Below, in pieces: positions 8,910 through 16,399 of a stretch of 64,000 nucleotides of DNA. Every line of letters starts with the position of its first letter. Position 1 is the stretch's first letter. Below the pieces are notes generated by a model that searched no databases, had not been told where the DNA came from, and worked only from the letters and a program-made list of their open reading frames with translations. The position numbers were made by a program, and so were the translations under genes. Source of the DNA: Microbacterium sp. USTB-Y (GTDB lineage: Bacteria > Actinomycetota > Actinomycetes > Actinomycetales > Microbacteriaceae). The stretch lies in NCBI RefSeq assembly GCF_023703415.1, contig NZ_JAGMTU010000001.1, forward strand, positions 558,001 to 622,000, read 5' to 3'.

Positions 8910-9380
8910 ATGAACGATGAGAACGCTGATGCCGACCGGGTGATCGTCGGCGTGGACGGGTCCGCGTCGTCGATCGCCGCGCTACGGTACGCGGCGCGCA
9001 TCGCCGACGCGCTCGGCGCCCCGCTCGAGGCGATCACCACCTGGTCCTCCCCGCCGTTCGCGGACACCTACCTGGTGCCTTCGTGGTCGCCGAAGGACGA
9101 CGCAAGATCCATCCTCGACGCCGCCGTCGAGCAGGCGTTCGGCGCCGAGCCGCCGCCGCTGAAGCGGACCGTACTGCTCGGCCCCGCCGCGGGCGTCCTG
9201 ATCGGGCTGAGCAGATGCGCGGGCATGCTGGTGCTGGGCAGTCGAGGGCACGGCGGGTTCGCCGGGCTCCTGCTCGGGTCGGTGTCCGCGGCGTGCGCCG
9301 CGTACGCCCACTGCCCCGTCCTGATCGTCCGTGACGGCACCGAGGGCACGGAAGCCCCGGCGACCGCGGGTGCATCATGA
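8910..9380 (+). CDS. Universal stress protein, single domain (paralogue 2)
   Basis: A 156-residue UspA-domain protein with VIVGVDGSASSIAALRYA at the N terminus and the ATP loop LGSRGHGGFAGLLLGSVS near residue 110. The tail is about ten residues longer than in paralogue 1 and rich in Glu, Ala and Thr. The start at 8910 keeps the standard 34-bp distance to the DosR-like box. Its stop overlaps the start of a 46-codon ORF (ATGA at 9377-9380), so it heads a small operon with that ORF and the single-BON protein. Confidence 0.93.
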   Translation: MNDENADADRVIVGVDGSASSIAALRYAARIADALGAPLEAITTWSSPPFADTYLVPSWSPKDDARSILDAAVEQAFGAEPPPLKRTVLLGPAAGVLIGLSRCAGMLVLGSRGHGGFAGLLLGSVSAACAAYAHCPVLIVRDGTEGTEAPATAGAS

Positions 9381-9517
9381 ACCGCGCCGGGTTCCCTCGT
9401 CCGAGCTCGCCGATCGGTCCCTCCGACGTGGTGCTTCCGCCCACGCACCCGGTCGATCTGACCGACCTCGTCACCGCTCAGCTCTCGGCGCACGCGCCGG
9501 AGCCGACGCACCGGTGA
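9377..9517 (+). CDS. Small hypothetical protein, 46 residues, coupled to the stress gene
   Basis: The ORF encodes 46 residues beginning MNRAGFPRPSSPIGPSDVVL. Its ATG overlaps the stop of the upstream universal stress gene (ATGA), and about 90% of its codons end in G or C, as in real genes here. The protein is rich in Pro and has no membrane segment or recognised domain. I do not recognise a family. The overlap at both ends (its stop shares GTGA with an in-frame GTG of the next gene) supports translation as part of the operon. Confidence 0.55.
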   Translation: MNRAGFPRPSSPIGPSDVVLPPTHPVDLTDLVTAQLSAHAPEPTHR

Positions 9518-9567
9518 ACGCCCCGGGGCGCAGACCGGCGGCCACGGGCGACTCGAGGGGAAGACGC

Positions 9568-9813
9568 ATGGACGCGACGCGCAGGGCGGACCTCGACATC
9601 AAGGAGGACATCGCCGACGAGCTCGAGTGGGCTCACGACGTCGATCCCGTCGATGTGGGCGTCTTCGTGCGCGACGGCGCCGTCACGCTCTCGGGAGAGG
9701 TCGGCTCGGAGGCCGAGAAGGTCGCCGCACGAGAGGCGGTGCGACGGGTGCGCGGCGTACGCGCACTGGTCGACGACCTGCGGATCAGACCCGAGTCCTC
9801 CGACCCCGGCTGA
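9568..9813 (+). CDS. Single BON-domain protein
   Basis: An 81-residue protein made of one BON domain: DLDIKEDIADELEW, then VFVRDGAVTLSGEVGSEAEK and RRVRGVRALVDDL, the usual alpha-beta-beta-alpha-beta pattern with the conserved V-x-L-x-G strand. BON domains associate with membranes, phospholipids or other envelope proteins, often in osmotic or stress responses. No signal peptide is seen. ATG 9568 has a strong GAGGGGA site; an in-frame GTG at 9514 overlapping the previous stop is the alternative. The next DosR-like box starts 6 bp after its stop. Confidence 0.8.
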   Translation: MDATRRADLDIKEDIADELEWAHDVDPVDVGVFVRDGAVTLSGEVGSEAEKVAAREAVRRVRGVRALVDDLRIRPESSDPG

Positions 9814-9818
9814 GCCAT

Positions 9819-9860
9819 GTGACTTTCGTCCCGCGTCCGGGCAGCCGCAGCGGTGAAGCT
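9819..9860 (+). promoter_or_regulatory. DosR-like box and predicted -10 for the third universal stress gene
   Basis: GTGACTTTCGTCCC (9819-9832), 22 bp, then GAAGCT (9855-9860), 6 bp before ATG 9867. The same box sequence recurs exactly at 24223 and 24850. Confidence 0.75.
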
Positions 9861-9866
9861 GAACGC

Positions 9867-10307
9867 ATGGACATGGATCGGATCATCGTCGGGGTGGACG
9901 GCTCGCCGTCCTCCATCGCCGCCCTGAAGTACGCCGCACGGCTGGCCCAGGCGCTGCACGCGCCGCTCGAAGCCGTCACGACCTGGACCTACCCGCCCAT
10001 GACCGGCGCGGAGCTCGTCATCGAATGGCAGCCGGAGCAGGACGCGCAGCAGATCCTGGATCAGTCGGTCGTCGCCGCGTTCGGCGACGCCCCGCCGGAC
10101 GGGCTCACCCGGACGGTGCTGTCCGGGCCGCCCGCACGGACGCTGATCGATCTCAGCGAGACGGCCGGCATGCTCGTGCTCGGAAGCCGCGGCCGCGGCG
10201 GATTCGCCGGCCTGCTGCTCGGCTCCGTGAGCGCCTCCTGCGCCTCGCACGCGCACTGCCCCGTGCTGATCATGCACACCGACGACAACGGGACGGATCG
10301 TGGCTGA
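9867..10307 (+). CDS. Universal stress protein, single domain (paralogue 3)
   Basis: A 146-residue UspA-domain protein: RIIVGVDGSPSSIAALKYA at the start, and the ATP loop LGSRGRGGFAGLLLGSVS near residue 107, ending in an Asp/Gly-rich tail. It shares TTWTYPPMTGAELVIEW-like central residues with paralogue 5 (TTWYYSSITGAELVVEW), so these two are closer to each other than to paralogue 1. ATG 9867 sits 34 bp from the box; an ATG two codons later (9873) is possible. The alcohol dehydrogenase begins 15 bp after its stop, so they probably form one transcript. Confidence 0.93.
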   Translation: MDMDRIIVGVDGSPSSIAALKYAARLAQALHAPLEAVTTWTYPPMTGAELVIEWQPEQDAQQILDQSVVAAFGDAPPDGLTRTVLSGPPARTLIDLSETAGMLVLGSRGRGGFAGLLLGSVSASCASHAHCPVLIMHTDDNGTDRG

Positions 10308-10322
10308 GAGCCGGGCCGGCGC

Positions 10323-11360
10323 GTGAACGGATCCTCGCTCCGCGCAGCGCCCGCCCCGGCGCCCTCCGCCGAGATGCGCGTGTGGGCGACCGGTGATGCC
10401 GCCGGAACCCTGACGTCCACGACCCGGCGCGTGCCGTCCCCCGGAGCGGACGAGGTGCTGATCGCCGTGGAGGCGTGCGGCGTGTGCCGCACCGACCTGC
10501 ACGTCATCGACCGGGAGATCCCGCCGCACCGCCCCGGGGTGGTCCCCGGGCACCAGGTCGTCGGCACGGTGGTCGCGGCAGGATCCGCCGTGCGCGCGCT
10601 GCACCCCGGCGACCGCGTCGGGGCCGCGTGGCTGCGCCGGACCTGCGGCACCTGCCGGTGGTGCCGAGAGGGGCGCGAGAACCTCTGCCCCGCCTCGCGG
10701 TACACCGGGTGGGATGCCGACGGCGGATTCGCGGAGTACCTCACGGCGCCCGAATCCTTCCTCTACCGGCTGCCGCAGGACGCCGATCCGAGGGAGATCG
10801 CGCCGCTGCTCTGCGCGGGCATCATCGGCTATCGCGCGCTGACGCGCGCGAACCTGCCGCCGGGCGGCGATCTGGGGATCTACGGATTCGGATCCAGTGC
10901 GCACCTGACGGCCCAGCTCGCGATCGCCCAGGGCGCGCGCGTGCTCGCGATGACACGCGGCGAGCGCAACCGGGAGCTGGCGCGGCGCGTGGGCGCCGTG
11001 TTCGTCGGGGATGCGACGGCCGTTCCGCCCACCCCTGTGGATGCGGCGATCGTGTTCGCGCCGGCCGGAGAGCTCGTGCCGCTCGCCCTCGAGGCGACGC
11101 GCCCCGGCGGCACGGTGGTGCTGGCCGGGATCCACATGACCGCGATCCCCGCCATGGACTACGCCCGCGATCTCTTCCAGGAGCGGGACCTGCGCACGGT
11201 CACCGCGAACACGCGCGCCGACGGCGCCGCATTCCTCCGCCTCGCGCAGAGCCTCCGGCTGACGCCGAGAGTCACCCGCTATGCGTTCGCCGACACGGGT
11301 GCGGCGATCGATGAGCTGCGGAGCGGGCGGGCGGCCGGCTCCCTGGTGATCGGCTTCTGA
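10323..11360 (+). CDS. Zinc-dependent alcohol dehydrogenase
   Basis: A 345-residue medium-chain dehydrogenase. Catalytic zinc ligands are in ACGVCRTDLHV and PGHQVVG. The structural zinc lobe is CGTCRWCREGRENLC with its four cysteines. The cofactor fold has IYGFGSSAHL, a variant of GxGxxG. It resembles the AdhA/propanol-preferring group and could regenerate NAD+ by reducing aldehydes when respiration stops. The start is GTG 10323, 15 bp after the universal stress gene; a later ATG (10374) just before MRVWATGDAAG, which resembles the usual family start, is an alternative. No box of its own, so it is expected to be driven from 9819. Confidence 0.9.
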   Translation: MNGSSLRAAPAPAPSAEMRVWATGDAAGTLTSTTRRVPSPGADEVLIAVEACGVCRTDLHVIDREIPPHRPGVVPGHQVVGTVVAAGSAVRALHPGDRVGAAWLRRTCGTCRWCREGRENLCPASRYTGWDADGGFAEYLTAPESFLYRLPQDADPREIAPLLCAGIIGYRALTRANLPPGGDLGIYGFGSSAHLTAQLAIAQGARVLAMTRGERNRELARRVGAVFVGDATAVPPTPVDAAIVFAPAGELVPLALEATRPGGTVVLAGIHMTAIPAMDYARDLFQERDLRTVTANTRADGAAFLRLAQSLRLTPRVTRYAFADTGAAIDELRSGRAAGSLVIGF

Positions 11361-11377
11361 CGGGCGCGGAGGACGAC

Positions 11378-11419
11378 GGGACGAAGGTCACGGTCGGGCG
11401 TCGGCGCATCGGGGACGCT
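11378..11419 (+). promoter_or_regulatory. DosR-like box and predicted -10 for the PNPOx-family gene
   Basis: GGGACGAAGGTCAC (11378-11391) is the box in the opposite orientation. After 22 bp comes GACGCT (11414-11419). The ATG is at 11468, so the predicted transcript has a leader of about 42 nt with a GAAGGGAGAAG ribosome site. The conserved 22-bp spacing supports function despite the inverted orientation. Confidence 0.65.
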
Positions 11420-11467
11420 GGCGGGAAGGGCGGCTGACGGGAGCCCGTCCACCGAAGGGAGAAGATC

Positions 11468-11863
11468 ATGATCCACGTGCTCAGCGAGCAGCGCTGCTAC
11501 GACCTCCTCACGGCGACCACGGTCGGCCGCGCGGGATATGTGCGGGAAGGAGTGGTCGAGATCATCCCGATGAACTATGCCGTCTCCGGGCACGATCTCC
11601 TCCTGCGGACCGGATCCGACGGGGCGCTCAGCGTCCTCGCCGACGCGGGCGCGACCGTGTCGTTCGAAGTGGACCACCTGGACAGCCTCGGGCGCGCGGC
11701 CTGGAGCGTGCTGATGAGCGGACCGCTCTCCCGCCCCGCACCGGAGGAGGCCGCGGCGCTCGTCGCGCGCGTCTCGCCCTGGCCGGGCGGAGAGCGGGAC
11801 GTGCCGCTGCGGTTCCGGATCACGCGGATGACGGGCCGGGCCGTGAAGCACGAGTCGCAGTGA
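11468..11863 (+). CDS. Pyridoxamine 5'-phosphate oxidase-family (PPOX) flavin/F420 protein
   Basis: A 131-residue small split-barrel protein: CYDLLTATTVGRAGYV at the N terminus, EIIPMNYAVSGHDLLLRT in the middle, and a VSFEVDHLDSLGRAAWSVLMSG core. This is the compact FMN/F420-binding PPOX fold, not a true PdxH. Similar proteins occur in the mycobacterial DosR regulon, where they are thought to be flavin or F420 reductases. It stands alone behind a DosR-like box and converges on the erythromycin-esterase gene 17 bp away. Confidence 0.82.
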   Translation: MIHVLSEQRCYDLLTATTVGRAGYVREGVVEIIPMNYAVSGHDLLLRTGSDGALSVLADAGATVSFEVDHLDSLGRAAWSVLMSGPLSRPAPEEAAALVARVSPWPGGERDVPLRFRITRMTGRAVKHESQ

Positions 11864-11880
11864 GCGGACGCCGAGCGGCG

Positions 11881-13176
11881 TCAGAAGCCGGTCGGCTCCG
11901 TCTCGTACTCGACCTCCTCGGGGCGCCTCTCGTGGTGAAGGGGCAGGAGGGCGTGCGTCTGCTCGAACCAGAGCAGCGCGTCGTAGCGCGCGCCCATGGC
12001 GGTCGGGACGTAGTTGCCGCGCTCGCGGGCCGGGTCGTAGACGACGCCGATGGCACGATGACCGGCGCCGTGCGACAGCCAGGCGCGAGTCCGCTCGGCA
12101 CCGAAGTCGAGGACCGCGGGAAAGCCGAGCGCGTCGTGGAGGAGTCCCTCGTGGCTGTCCGCCCGCGCGATCGGAACCGGCATCCGCTCCTCGGCGACGC
12201 CCCACTCTCGCGCCGCCGTCACCGTGCCGGAGTGCGAGGCCATGCCGATGAGCAGCACCTGGTCGGCGCCGTGCCGCTCGCGGAGCAGCTGCCCGATGTT
12301 CAGCAGCCCGGCCGCGGCCATGCTGGTGGCGCGCGCATCGCCCACATGGGTGTTGTGCGCCCAGATCACCCCGCGGGACGCCCGTCCCTCATGCGCGGCC
12401 AGCCGGTCGATCGTGTCCATCATGTGCAGGTCCCGGATGTTCCAGGATCCGCGGTCCGTCCGCACCATCTCGCGGTAGTAGCGTTCGGCTTCGACGACGA
12501 TCGACGCGTTCTGGCGCGCATCGAACGCCTCCTCCCCGTCGCCGATCGCACGGCGGCGCACCTCGGTGAGGAGCTCGACGACATCGTCCTCGCAGGAGGC
12601 CGGCACCAGCCGGGTGCCCCAGGCGTAACGGTGCGGGTCCTCGTCGAACGGTGCGAAGCACCGCCATGCCCTCGCGGCCACCGGCAGCGCGTCGGGTTCG
12701 TTCACCGCGAGCCAGGCCATGATCCGCTGCAGCGAATCCCACAGCGAGTAGACGTCGAGTCCGTAGAACCCGACCCTGTTCTCGGCCGGGCGGGAGGCGT
12801 TGAGCTCGCGGAGCCCGTCGAGGAAGTCGGCGACCTCGGTGTTCGCCCACATCCAGGTCGGCCATCGGTCGAAGGTCGCCAGCACTCCACGGGCGTCGCG
12901 GTCGGTCTCGGCGAGGCCGCGCACCCAGCGGTCGATCCGCCAGCAGTCCGGCCAGTCGCCCTCGACGCCGATCCAGGTGATTCCGGCCTCCTCGATCAGC
13001 CGACGGGTGAGGAGGGCGCGCCACCGGTAGAACTCGCCCGTGCCGTGCGAGGCCTCGCCGATCGCGACGAAGCGACGCCCTCGTGCCCGGTCGACCAGAC
13101 CGTCCAGCGCTCCCTCCTGAGCGAGCGGATGGGCGAGGTCCCGGATGTCGTCGATGAGGTCGTCTCTGGCGGTCAT
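11881..13176 (-). CDS. Erythromycin esterase-family protein
   Basis: A 431-residue protein of the EreA/EreB-like family. It has FVAIGEASHGTGEFYRWR (conserved Glu and His) and VEGDWPDCWRI near the N terminus, WANTEV, a VGFYGLDVYSL strand and a GVIWAHNTHVGDAR motif around residue 290. Many family members are not macrolide esterases; their physiological substrate is unknown. In M. tuberculosis a DosR-regulated protein (Rv2030c, as I recall) joins a phosphoribosyltransferase and this domain in one chain. Here they are two genes sharing an ATGA overlap (13173-13176), so they probably act together. Confidence 0.85.
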   Translation of the reverse strand: MTARDDLIDDIRDLAHPLAQEGALDGLVDRARGRRFVAIGEASHGTGEFYRWRALLTRRLIEEAGITWIGVEGDWPDCWRIDRWVRGLAETDRDARGVLATFDRWPTWMWANTEVADFLDGLRELNASRPAENRVGFYGLDVYSLWDSLQRIMAWLAVNEPDALPVAARAWRCFAPFDEDPHRYAWGTRLVPASCEDDVVELLTEVRRRAIGDGEEAFDARQNASIVVEAERYYREMVRTDRGSWNIRDLHMMDTIDRLAAHEGRASRGVIWAHNTHVGDARATSMAAAGLLNIGQLLRERHGADQVLLIGMASHSGTVTAAREWGVAEERMPVPIARADSHEGLLHDALGFPAVLDFGAERTRAWLSHGAGHRAIGVVYDPARERGNYVPTAMGARYDALLWFEQTHALLPLHHERRPEEVEYETEPTGF

Positions 13177-13808
13177 GATGCTGTCCCTGTTCGTGCGAGA
13201 AGGCGGACGACCTCGTCGTCGGTCGTCTGATCGAATCGGCGGTACGAGGCGCCGACGGCCCGGAAGTCCTCGGGCTGCTCCAGGCAGAAGACCCGGTCCG
13301 CGCCGACGATGCGTCGCGCGGCGTCGGGCGCGCCGACGGGCGCGGCCACCACCACCTGCGCGGCGCCGAGCCGACGGGCGACCAGGCAGGCCGCGGACGC
13401 CGTGGCCCCGGTGGCGATGCCGTCGTCGACGATGAGCACGGCCTGACCCGTCAGGTCGCGGCGTGCCGCGCCCCCGCGCAACAGCCGAGCGCGACGGTCC
13501 AGGGTCTCTCGTTCGCGGCTCTCGACGTCGTCGAGCTGCGCGCGGCTCACGCCCGCGTCCCGGATCATGCCCGGATCGAGCAGGCGGACTCCGTCTTCGC
13601 CGATCGCCCCCATCGCCACCTCCGGATGCGTCGGCAGGCCGAGCTTGCGGACGACGATCACGTCGAGCGGCAGGTCGAGCGCGGCGGCGACCTCCGCGGC
13701 GACGGGGACGCCGCCACGCGGAAGCCCGAGCACGATCGAGGCCCGGACATCGGCGTGCCGCAGCGCCGCGCCGAGCCGCCGTCCGGCGTCCTGTCTGTCG
13801 ATGAACAC
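13173..13808 (-). CDS. Phosphoribosyltransferase-domain protein
   Basis: A 211-residue type-I PRTase-like protein: VFIDRQDAGRRLGAAL at the start, VLGLPRGGVPVAAEVA, LPLDVIVVRKLG, and the PRPP loop AVLIVDDGIATGATASAA around residue 120. The substrate is unknown; such proteins are often annotated as putative PRTases near stress genes. Start is GTG 13808 behind GAGGAGCG; the open frame continues far upstream through the BON gene's antisense and is not real. It is coupled to the erythromycin-esterase gene downstream and lies after a hairpin that ends the three-BON gene. Confidence 0.82.
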   Translation of the reverse strand: MFIDRQDAGRRLGAALRHADVRASIVLGLPRGGVPVAAEVAAALDLPLDVIVVRKLGLPTHPEVAMGAIGEDGVRLLDPGMIRDAGVSRAQLDDVESRERETLDRRARLLRGGAARRDLTGQAVLIVDDGIATGATASAACLVARRLGAAQVVVAAPVGAPDAARRIVGADRVFCLEQPEDFRAVGASYRRFDQTTDDEVVRLLARTGTAS

Positions 13809-13834
13809 GGGTCGCTCCTCCGCTCCGCCGGGAC

Positions 13835-13866
13835 GCGGGTCCGGGGCACGCCCGCCCCGGACCCGC
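13835..13866 (-). terminator. Hairpin between the three-BON gene and the PRTase gene
   Basis: A perfect 13-bp inverted repeat (arms 13835-13847 and 13854-13866, 6-nt loop) lies just after the BON gene stop (13874). There is no T-tract. It may be a partial terminator, letting some transcripts continue from the DosR-like promoter at 14619 into the PRTase/esterase genes, which have no box of their own. Confidence 0.55.
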
Positions 13867-13873
13867 ACGATGC

Positions 13874-14539
13874 TCAGAACGCGCGGACCATGATCTGGTT
13901 GTCCACGTCGGTGACGTGCGGGGATGCCCAGGCGGCGTTGCCCGCCTGCTGACGCTCGGTCCACGACTTCACTGTTCCGGTGAGCGTGACCTTGTTCCCG
14001 TGGACGGCGACGTGGATCGTCTGTCCGTCGAGCTGGGCGTTGCGGGTGAGCGCGTTGCGGATCCGTTCCTCCGTATCCGTCCCCGAGGGCCGTGCGGCGA
14101 TCTGGATCCTGCTGATGACCGACGCGACGCCCCGCAGGTGCTGCACCGCGCGCTTGGCCGCATGGCGCTGGAAGTCCCAGTCGACCTCTCCGCTGAGCGT
14201 GACGCTGTGCCCCTGCACGTCCGCCTTCACGCTCTGCGGCACATTGCTCGCCGCGCGCAGCGCACGCTCGACCTCCTTCGCGACGTCGGTCTCGGTGACG
14301 GGCCACGCCGACTTCGGGTGCACGGTGAGATCGTCGACGACGGTCCGCACCCCGCGCACGCGCCGAGCGGCCTTCTTGGCTGCGAGGCGTTCGACATAGC
14401 TGCCGACCTCGCCCGAGAGGGTGACGATCCCGTCCACCACGGCGACGCCGATTCCTGCGGCGTCCACATCGGGTGTCCAATCGAGTTCGTCCATCACGAG
14501 CGTCTGCACGTCGAGGTCGGTGTCGGTGTGGATGGCCAT
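13874..14539 (-). CDS. Triple BON-domain protein
   Basis: A 221-residue protein consisting of three BON domains in a row: residues about 5-72 (VAVVDGIVTLSGEVGSYVER), 80-148 (KADVQGHSVTLSGEVDWDFQ) and 152-220 (VAVHGNKVTLTGTVKSWTER). Each has the conserved hydrophobic-Gly-hydrophobic strand pattern. There is no signal peptide or membrane span, so it is probably cytoplasmic or membrane-associated. It diverges from the DosS-like kinase gene, and the intervening box at 14606-14619 has a GAGGGT hexamer at 22 bp in this direction. ATG 14539 is preceded by AAAGGAAC. Confidence 0.85.
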   Translation of the reverse strand: MAIHTDTDLDVQTLVMDELDWTPDVDAAGIGVAVVDGIVTLSGEVGSYVERLAAKKAARRVRGVRTVVDDLTVHPKSAWPVTETDVAKEVERALRAASNVPQSVKADVQGHSVTLSGEVDWDFQRHAAKRAVQHLRGVASVISRIQIAARPSGTDTEERIRNALTRNAQLDGQTIHVAVHGNKVTLTGTVKSWTERQQAGNAAWASPHVTDVDNQIMVRAF

Positions 14540-14577
14540 GAGAGTTCCTTTCGTCGGGTGCGGGAGTGCACGCTCTC

Positions 14578-14619
14578 ACCCTCCGCGCGGCGCTGCGCCC
14601 CCGGAGGGTCGAAAGTCCC
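14578..14619 (-). promoter_or_regulatory. DosR-like box and predicted -10 for the triple-BON gene (divergent with dosS-like)
   Basis: On the minus strand GGGACTTTCGACCC (14619-14606; one mismatch in the second half) is followed after exactly 22 bp by GAGGGT (14583-14578). In the other direction the GANNNT rule is not met; instead TACACT (14632-14637), a good TANNNT hexamer, lies 12 bp from the box and 25 bp before the kinase ATG. The kinase may therefore have a basal promoter that the regulator affects differently. Confidence 0.65.
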
Positions 14620-14662
14620 GCGGGCCGCGCGTACACTCGAAGCGTCAAGCGCTGGGAAGCCC

Positions 14663-16318
14663 ATGGATGACGACCCGATCACGTTCCCCGATGTGCCGCG
14701 GCTGGAGCTCGAGAAGACCATCGCGGATCTGATGTCGCGCGCCCAGCACGTGCTCACGGCCCAGGGACGGCTGCGCGCACTGCTCAGCGCCACCCGCGTG
14801 GTGAGCGAGGACCTCGACCTCGACGCGGTGCTGCGCAGGATCGTCGGGGCGGCGATCGAACTCGTCGGCGCCCGCTACGGCGCCCTCGGCGTGATCGACG
14901 ACGAGGGGCTCCTGGAACGCTTCATCCACGAGGGCATCCCCTCCGAGGTCGTGCAGGAGATCGGAGCGCCGCCGACGGGACACGGGCTGCTCGGCGCCGT
15001 GATCGAGGCGGGGAAGACCATCCGGATCCCGCGGATCGCGGACGATCCGCGGTCGGTCGGCTTCCCGGAGCACCATCCGCCGATGGACGCCTTCCTGGGA
15101 GTGCCGATCCGCATCAGGGGCCGGACCTTCGGCAACCTGTATCTGACGGATCCGGAGAAGGACCTCTTCTCCGACGACGATCAGGAGATCATCGAGGCCC
15201 TGGCGACGACCGCCGGTGTCGCCATCGAGAACGCGCGCCTGTTCGCGGAGACCCGCCGGCGCGAGCGACTGGGCACCGCGCTGTCGGGGGTGACCGCCGC
15301 CCTGCTCTCACCCGACGCCGGCGATGCCCTCGCGATCGTCGCCGAGGCCGTGGCCACCGTCGTGCCGACCGAGCTCGTCGCGATCATCACCCCCGGTGAC
15401 GACGACCGTCTGCGCATCGACATCGCGCGCGGCGCGGGCGGCGCCGCCATCGAGGGGACACACTACCCCGCCGCCGGCGCCCTCGCCGCCCGCGCGATCG
15501 AAGAGGGCCGGCTGATCGTGGAGCATCTGCCGGATCCGGCGGACGCCGTCGTCCGGCCGTTCGGGCACACGGTCGCCGTGCCTCTGGTCGTCGGCGGCGA
15601 CGCGGTCGGTGCGCTCTGCGTCTCCCGCAGCAGCTCCACGTACACCCGCATGGAGCTCGACACGATCTCGGACTTCGCCTCGCAGGCGGGCATCGCCGTA
15701 TCCCTGGCGCGGGCCAGGGAGCAGCGCCAGCGGCTCGATCTCGTCGAGGACCGCAGTCGCATCGCCCGCGACCTGCACGACCACGTGATCCAGCGGCTGT
15801 TCGCGACAGCCCTCGGTCTCCAGGCCCTCGCGGCGGCGCACCCCGCCCAGGCCGAGGCGCTGGAACGGCACATCGAAGAGCTCGACGCGACCATCACCGA
15901 CATCCGCACCGCGATCTTCGCGCTGCGGACGCAGGCGACCACGGGTCCGGGACTGCGCGGACGGCTGCTCGCGCTCGTCTCGGGCGCGACGCCGCGACCG
16001 CGGATGACGTTCGCGGGGCCCGTCGACCTCCTCGTCACGGGGGCGCTCGCCGACGACCTGACCGCCGTGATCCGGGAGTCCCTCGCGAACGTGACCCGGC
16101 ACGCCCGCGCGCAGTCGGCCTCCGTCGCGGTGCTCGTCTCGGAGACCGACGTCGTCGTGACCGTCGAGGACGACGGCGTGGGCCTGCCCGAGAACGCCCC
16201 CCGCAGCGGCACCGCGAACCTCGAGGCACGCGCGGAGCGGCACGGCGGACGCTGCGTCGTCGAGAACCGCACCGCGGGCGGCACCCGGGTGCGGTGGTCC
16301 GTGCCGCTGCCCGCCTGA
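14663..16318 (+). CDS. DosS/DevS-like sensor histidine kinase with two GAF domains
   Basis: A 551-residue soluble kinase: GAF-A about 50-195, GAF-B about 205-350, HisKA_3 dimerisation domain with [15 protein letters not shown] (His372), N-box [10 protein letters not shown] (472-481) and G-box DDGVGLP (503-509). In GAF-A the segment [11 protein letters not shown] (131-141) aligns with SIGFPPYHPPM of mycobacterial DosS, placing His138 at the haem ligand His149. Tyr160 in FGNLYLTD aligns with distal Tyr171. This predicts a haem sensor of O2, NO, CO or redox state. The partner should be the DosR-like regulator at 7289-7930, 6.7 kb away. Alignment residues are from memory. Confidence 0.87.
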   Translation: MDDDPITFPDVPRLELEKTIADLMSRAQHVLTAQGRLRALLSATRVVSEDLDLDAVLRRIVGAAIELVGARYGALGVIDDEGLLERFIHEGIPSEVVQEIGAPPTGHGLLGAVIEAGKTIRIPRIADDPRSVGFPEHHPPMDAFLGVPIRIRGRTFGNLYLTDPEKDLFSDDDQEIIEALATTAGVAIENARLFAETRRRERLGTALSGVTAALLSPDAGDALAIVAEAVATVVPTELVAIITPGDDDRLRIDIARGAGGAAIEGTHYPAAGALAARAIEEGRLIVEHLPDPADAVVRPFGHTVAVPLVVGGDAVGALCVSRSSSTYTRMELDTISDFASQAGIAVSLARAREQRQRLDLVEDRSRIARDLHDHVIQRLFATALGLQALAAAHPAQAEALERHIEELDATITDIRTAIFALRTQATTGPGLRGRLLALVSGATPRPRMTFAGPVDLLVTGALADDLTAVIRESLANVTRHARAQSASVAVLVSETDVVVTVEDDGVGLPENAPRSGTANLEARAERHGGRCVVENRTAGGTRVRWSVPLPA

Positions 16319-16350
16319 GACCTGCTCCCGGGACGTCGAGAGCGCCCCGC

Positions 16351-16392
16351 GGGACCTTGGACCCGGATCGCGCCGGTCCGCGGCGCGACGAT
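16351..16392 (+). promoter_or_regulatory. DosR-like box and predicted -10 for the arginine deiminase operon
   Basis: GGGACCTTGGACCC (16351-16364) keeps one perfect half-site; the other half reads GACCC instead of GTCCC. After 22 bp comes GACGAT (16387-16392), 7 bp before ATG 16400. The exact spacing, shared with the universal stress promoters, is the reason for calling this weaker box. Confidence 0.65.
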
Positions 16393-16399
16393 CGCGGCC

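Noticed and set aside
9514..9567. GTG start of the single-BON gene overlapping the small ORF stop
   Set aside because: ATG 9568 has a strong GAGGGGA site and begins the BON domain; the extension is Arg/Pro/Gly-rich without homology. Not fully excluded.
11881..13176. Calling the erythromycin-esterase-family gene a macrolide resistance gene
   Set aside because: Most family members in such stress islands have no shown macrolide activity, and its coupling to a PRTase gene points to another role.
13841..13866. GGGTCCGGGG...CCCCGGACCC as a DosR-like box for the PRTase gene
   Set aside because: The spacing and core do not fit GGGAC-N4-GTCCC; the arms form a plain 13-bp hairpin after the BON gene.
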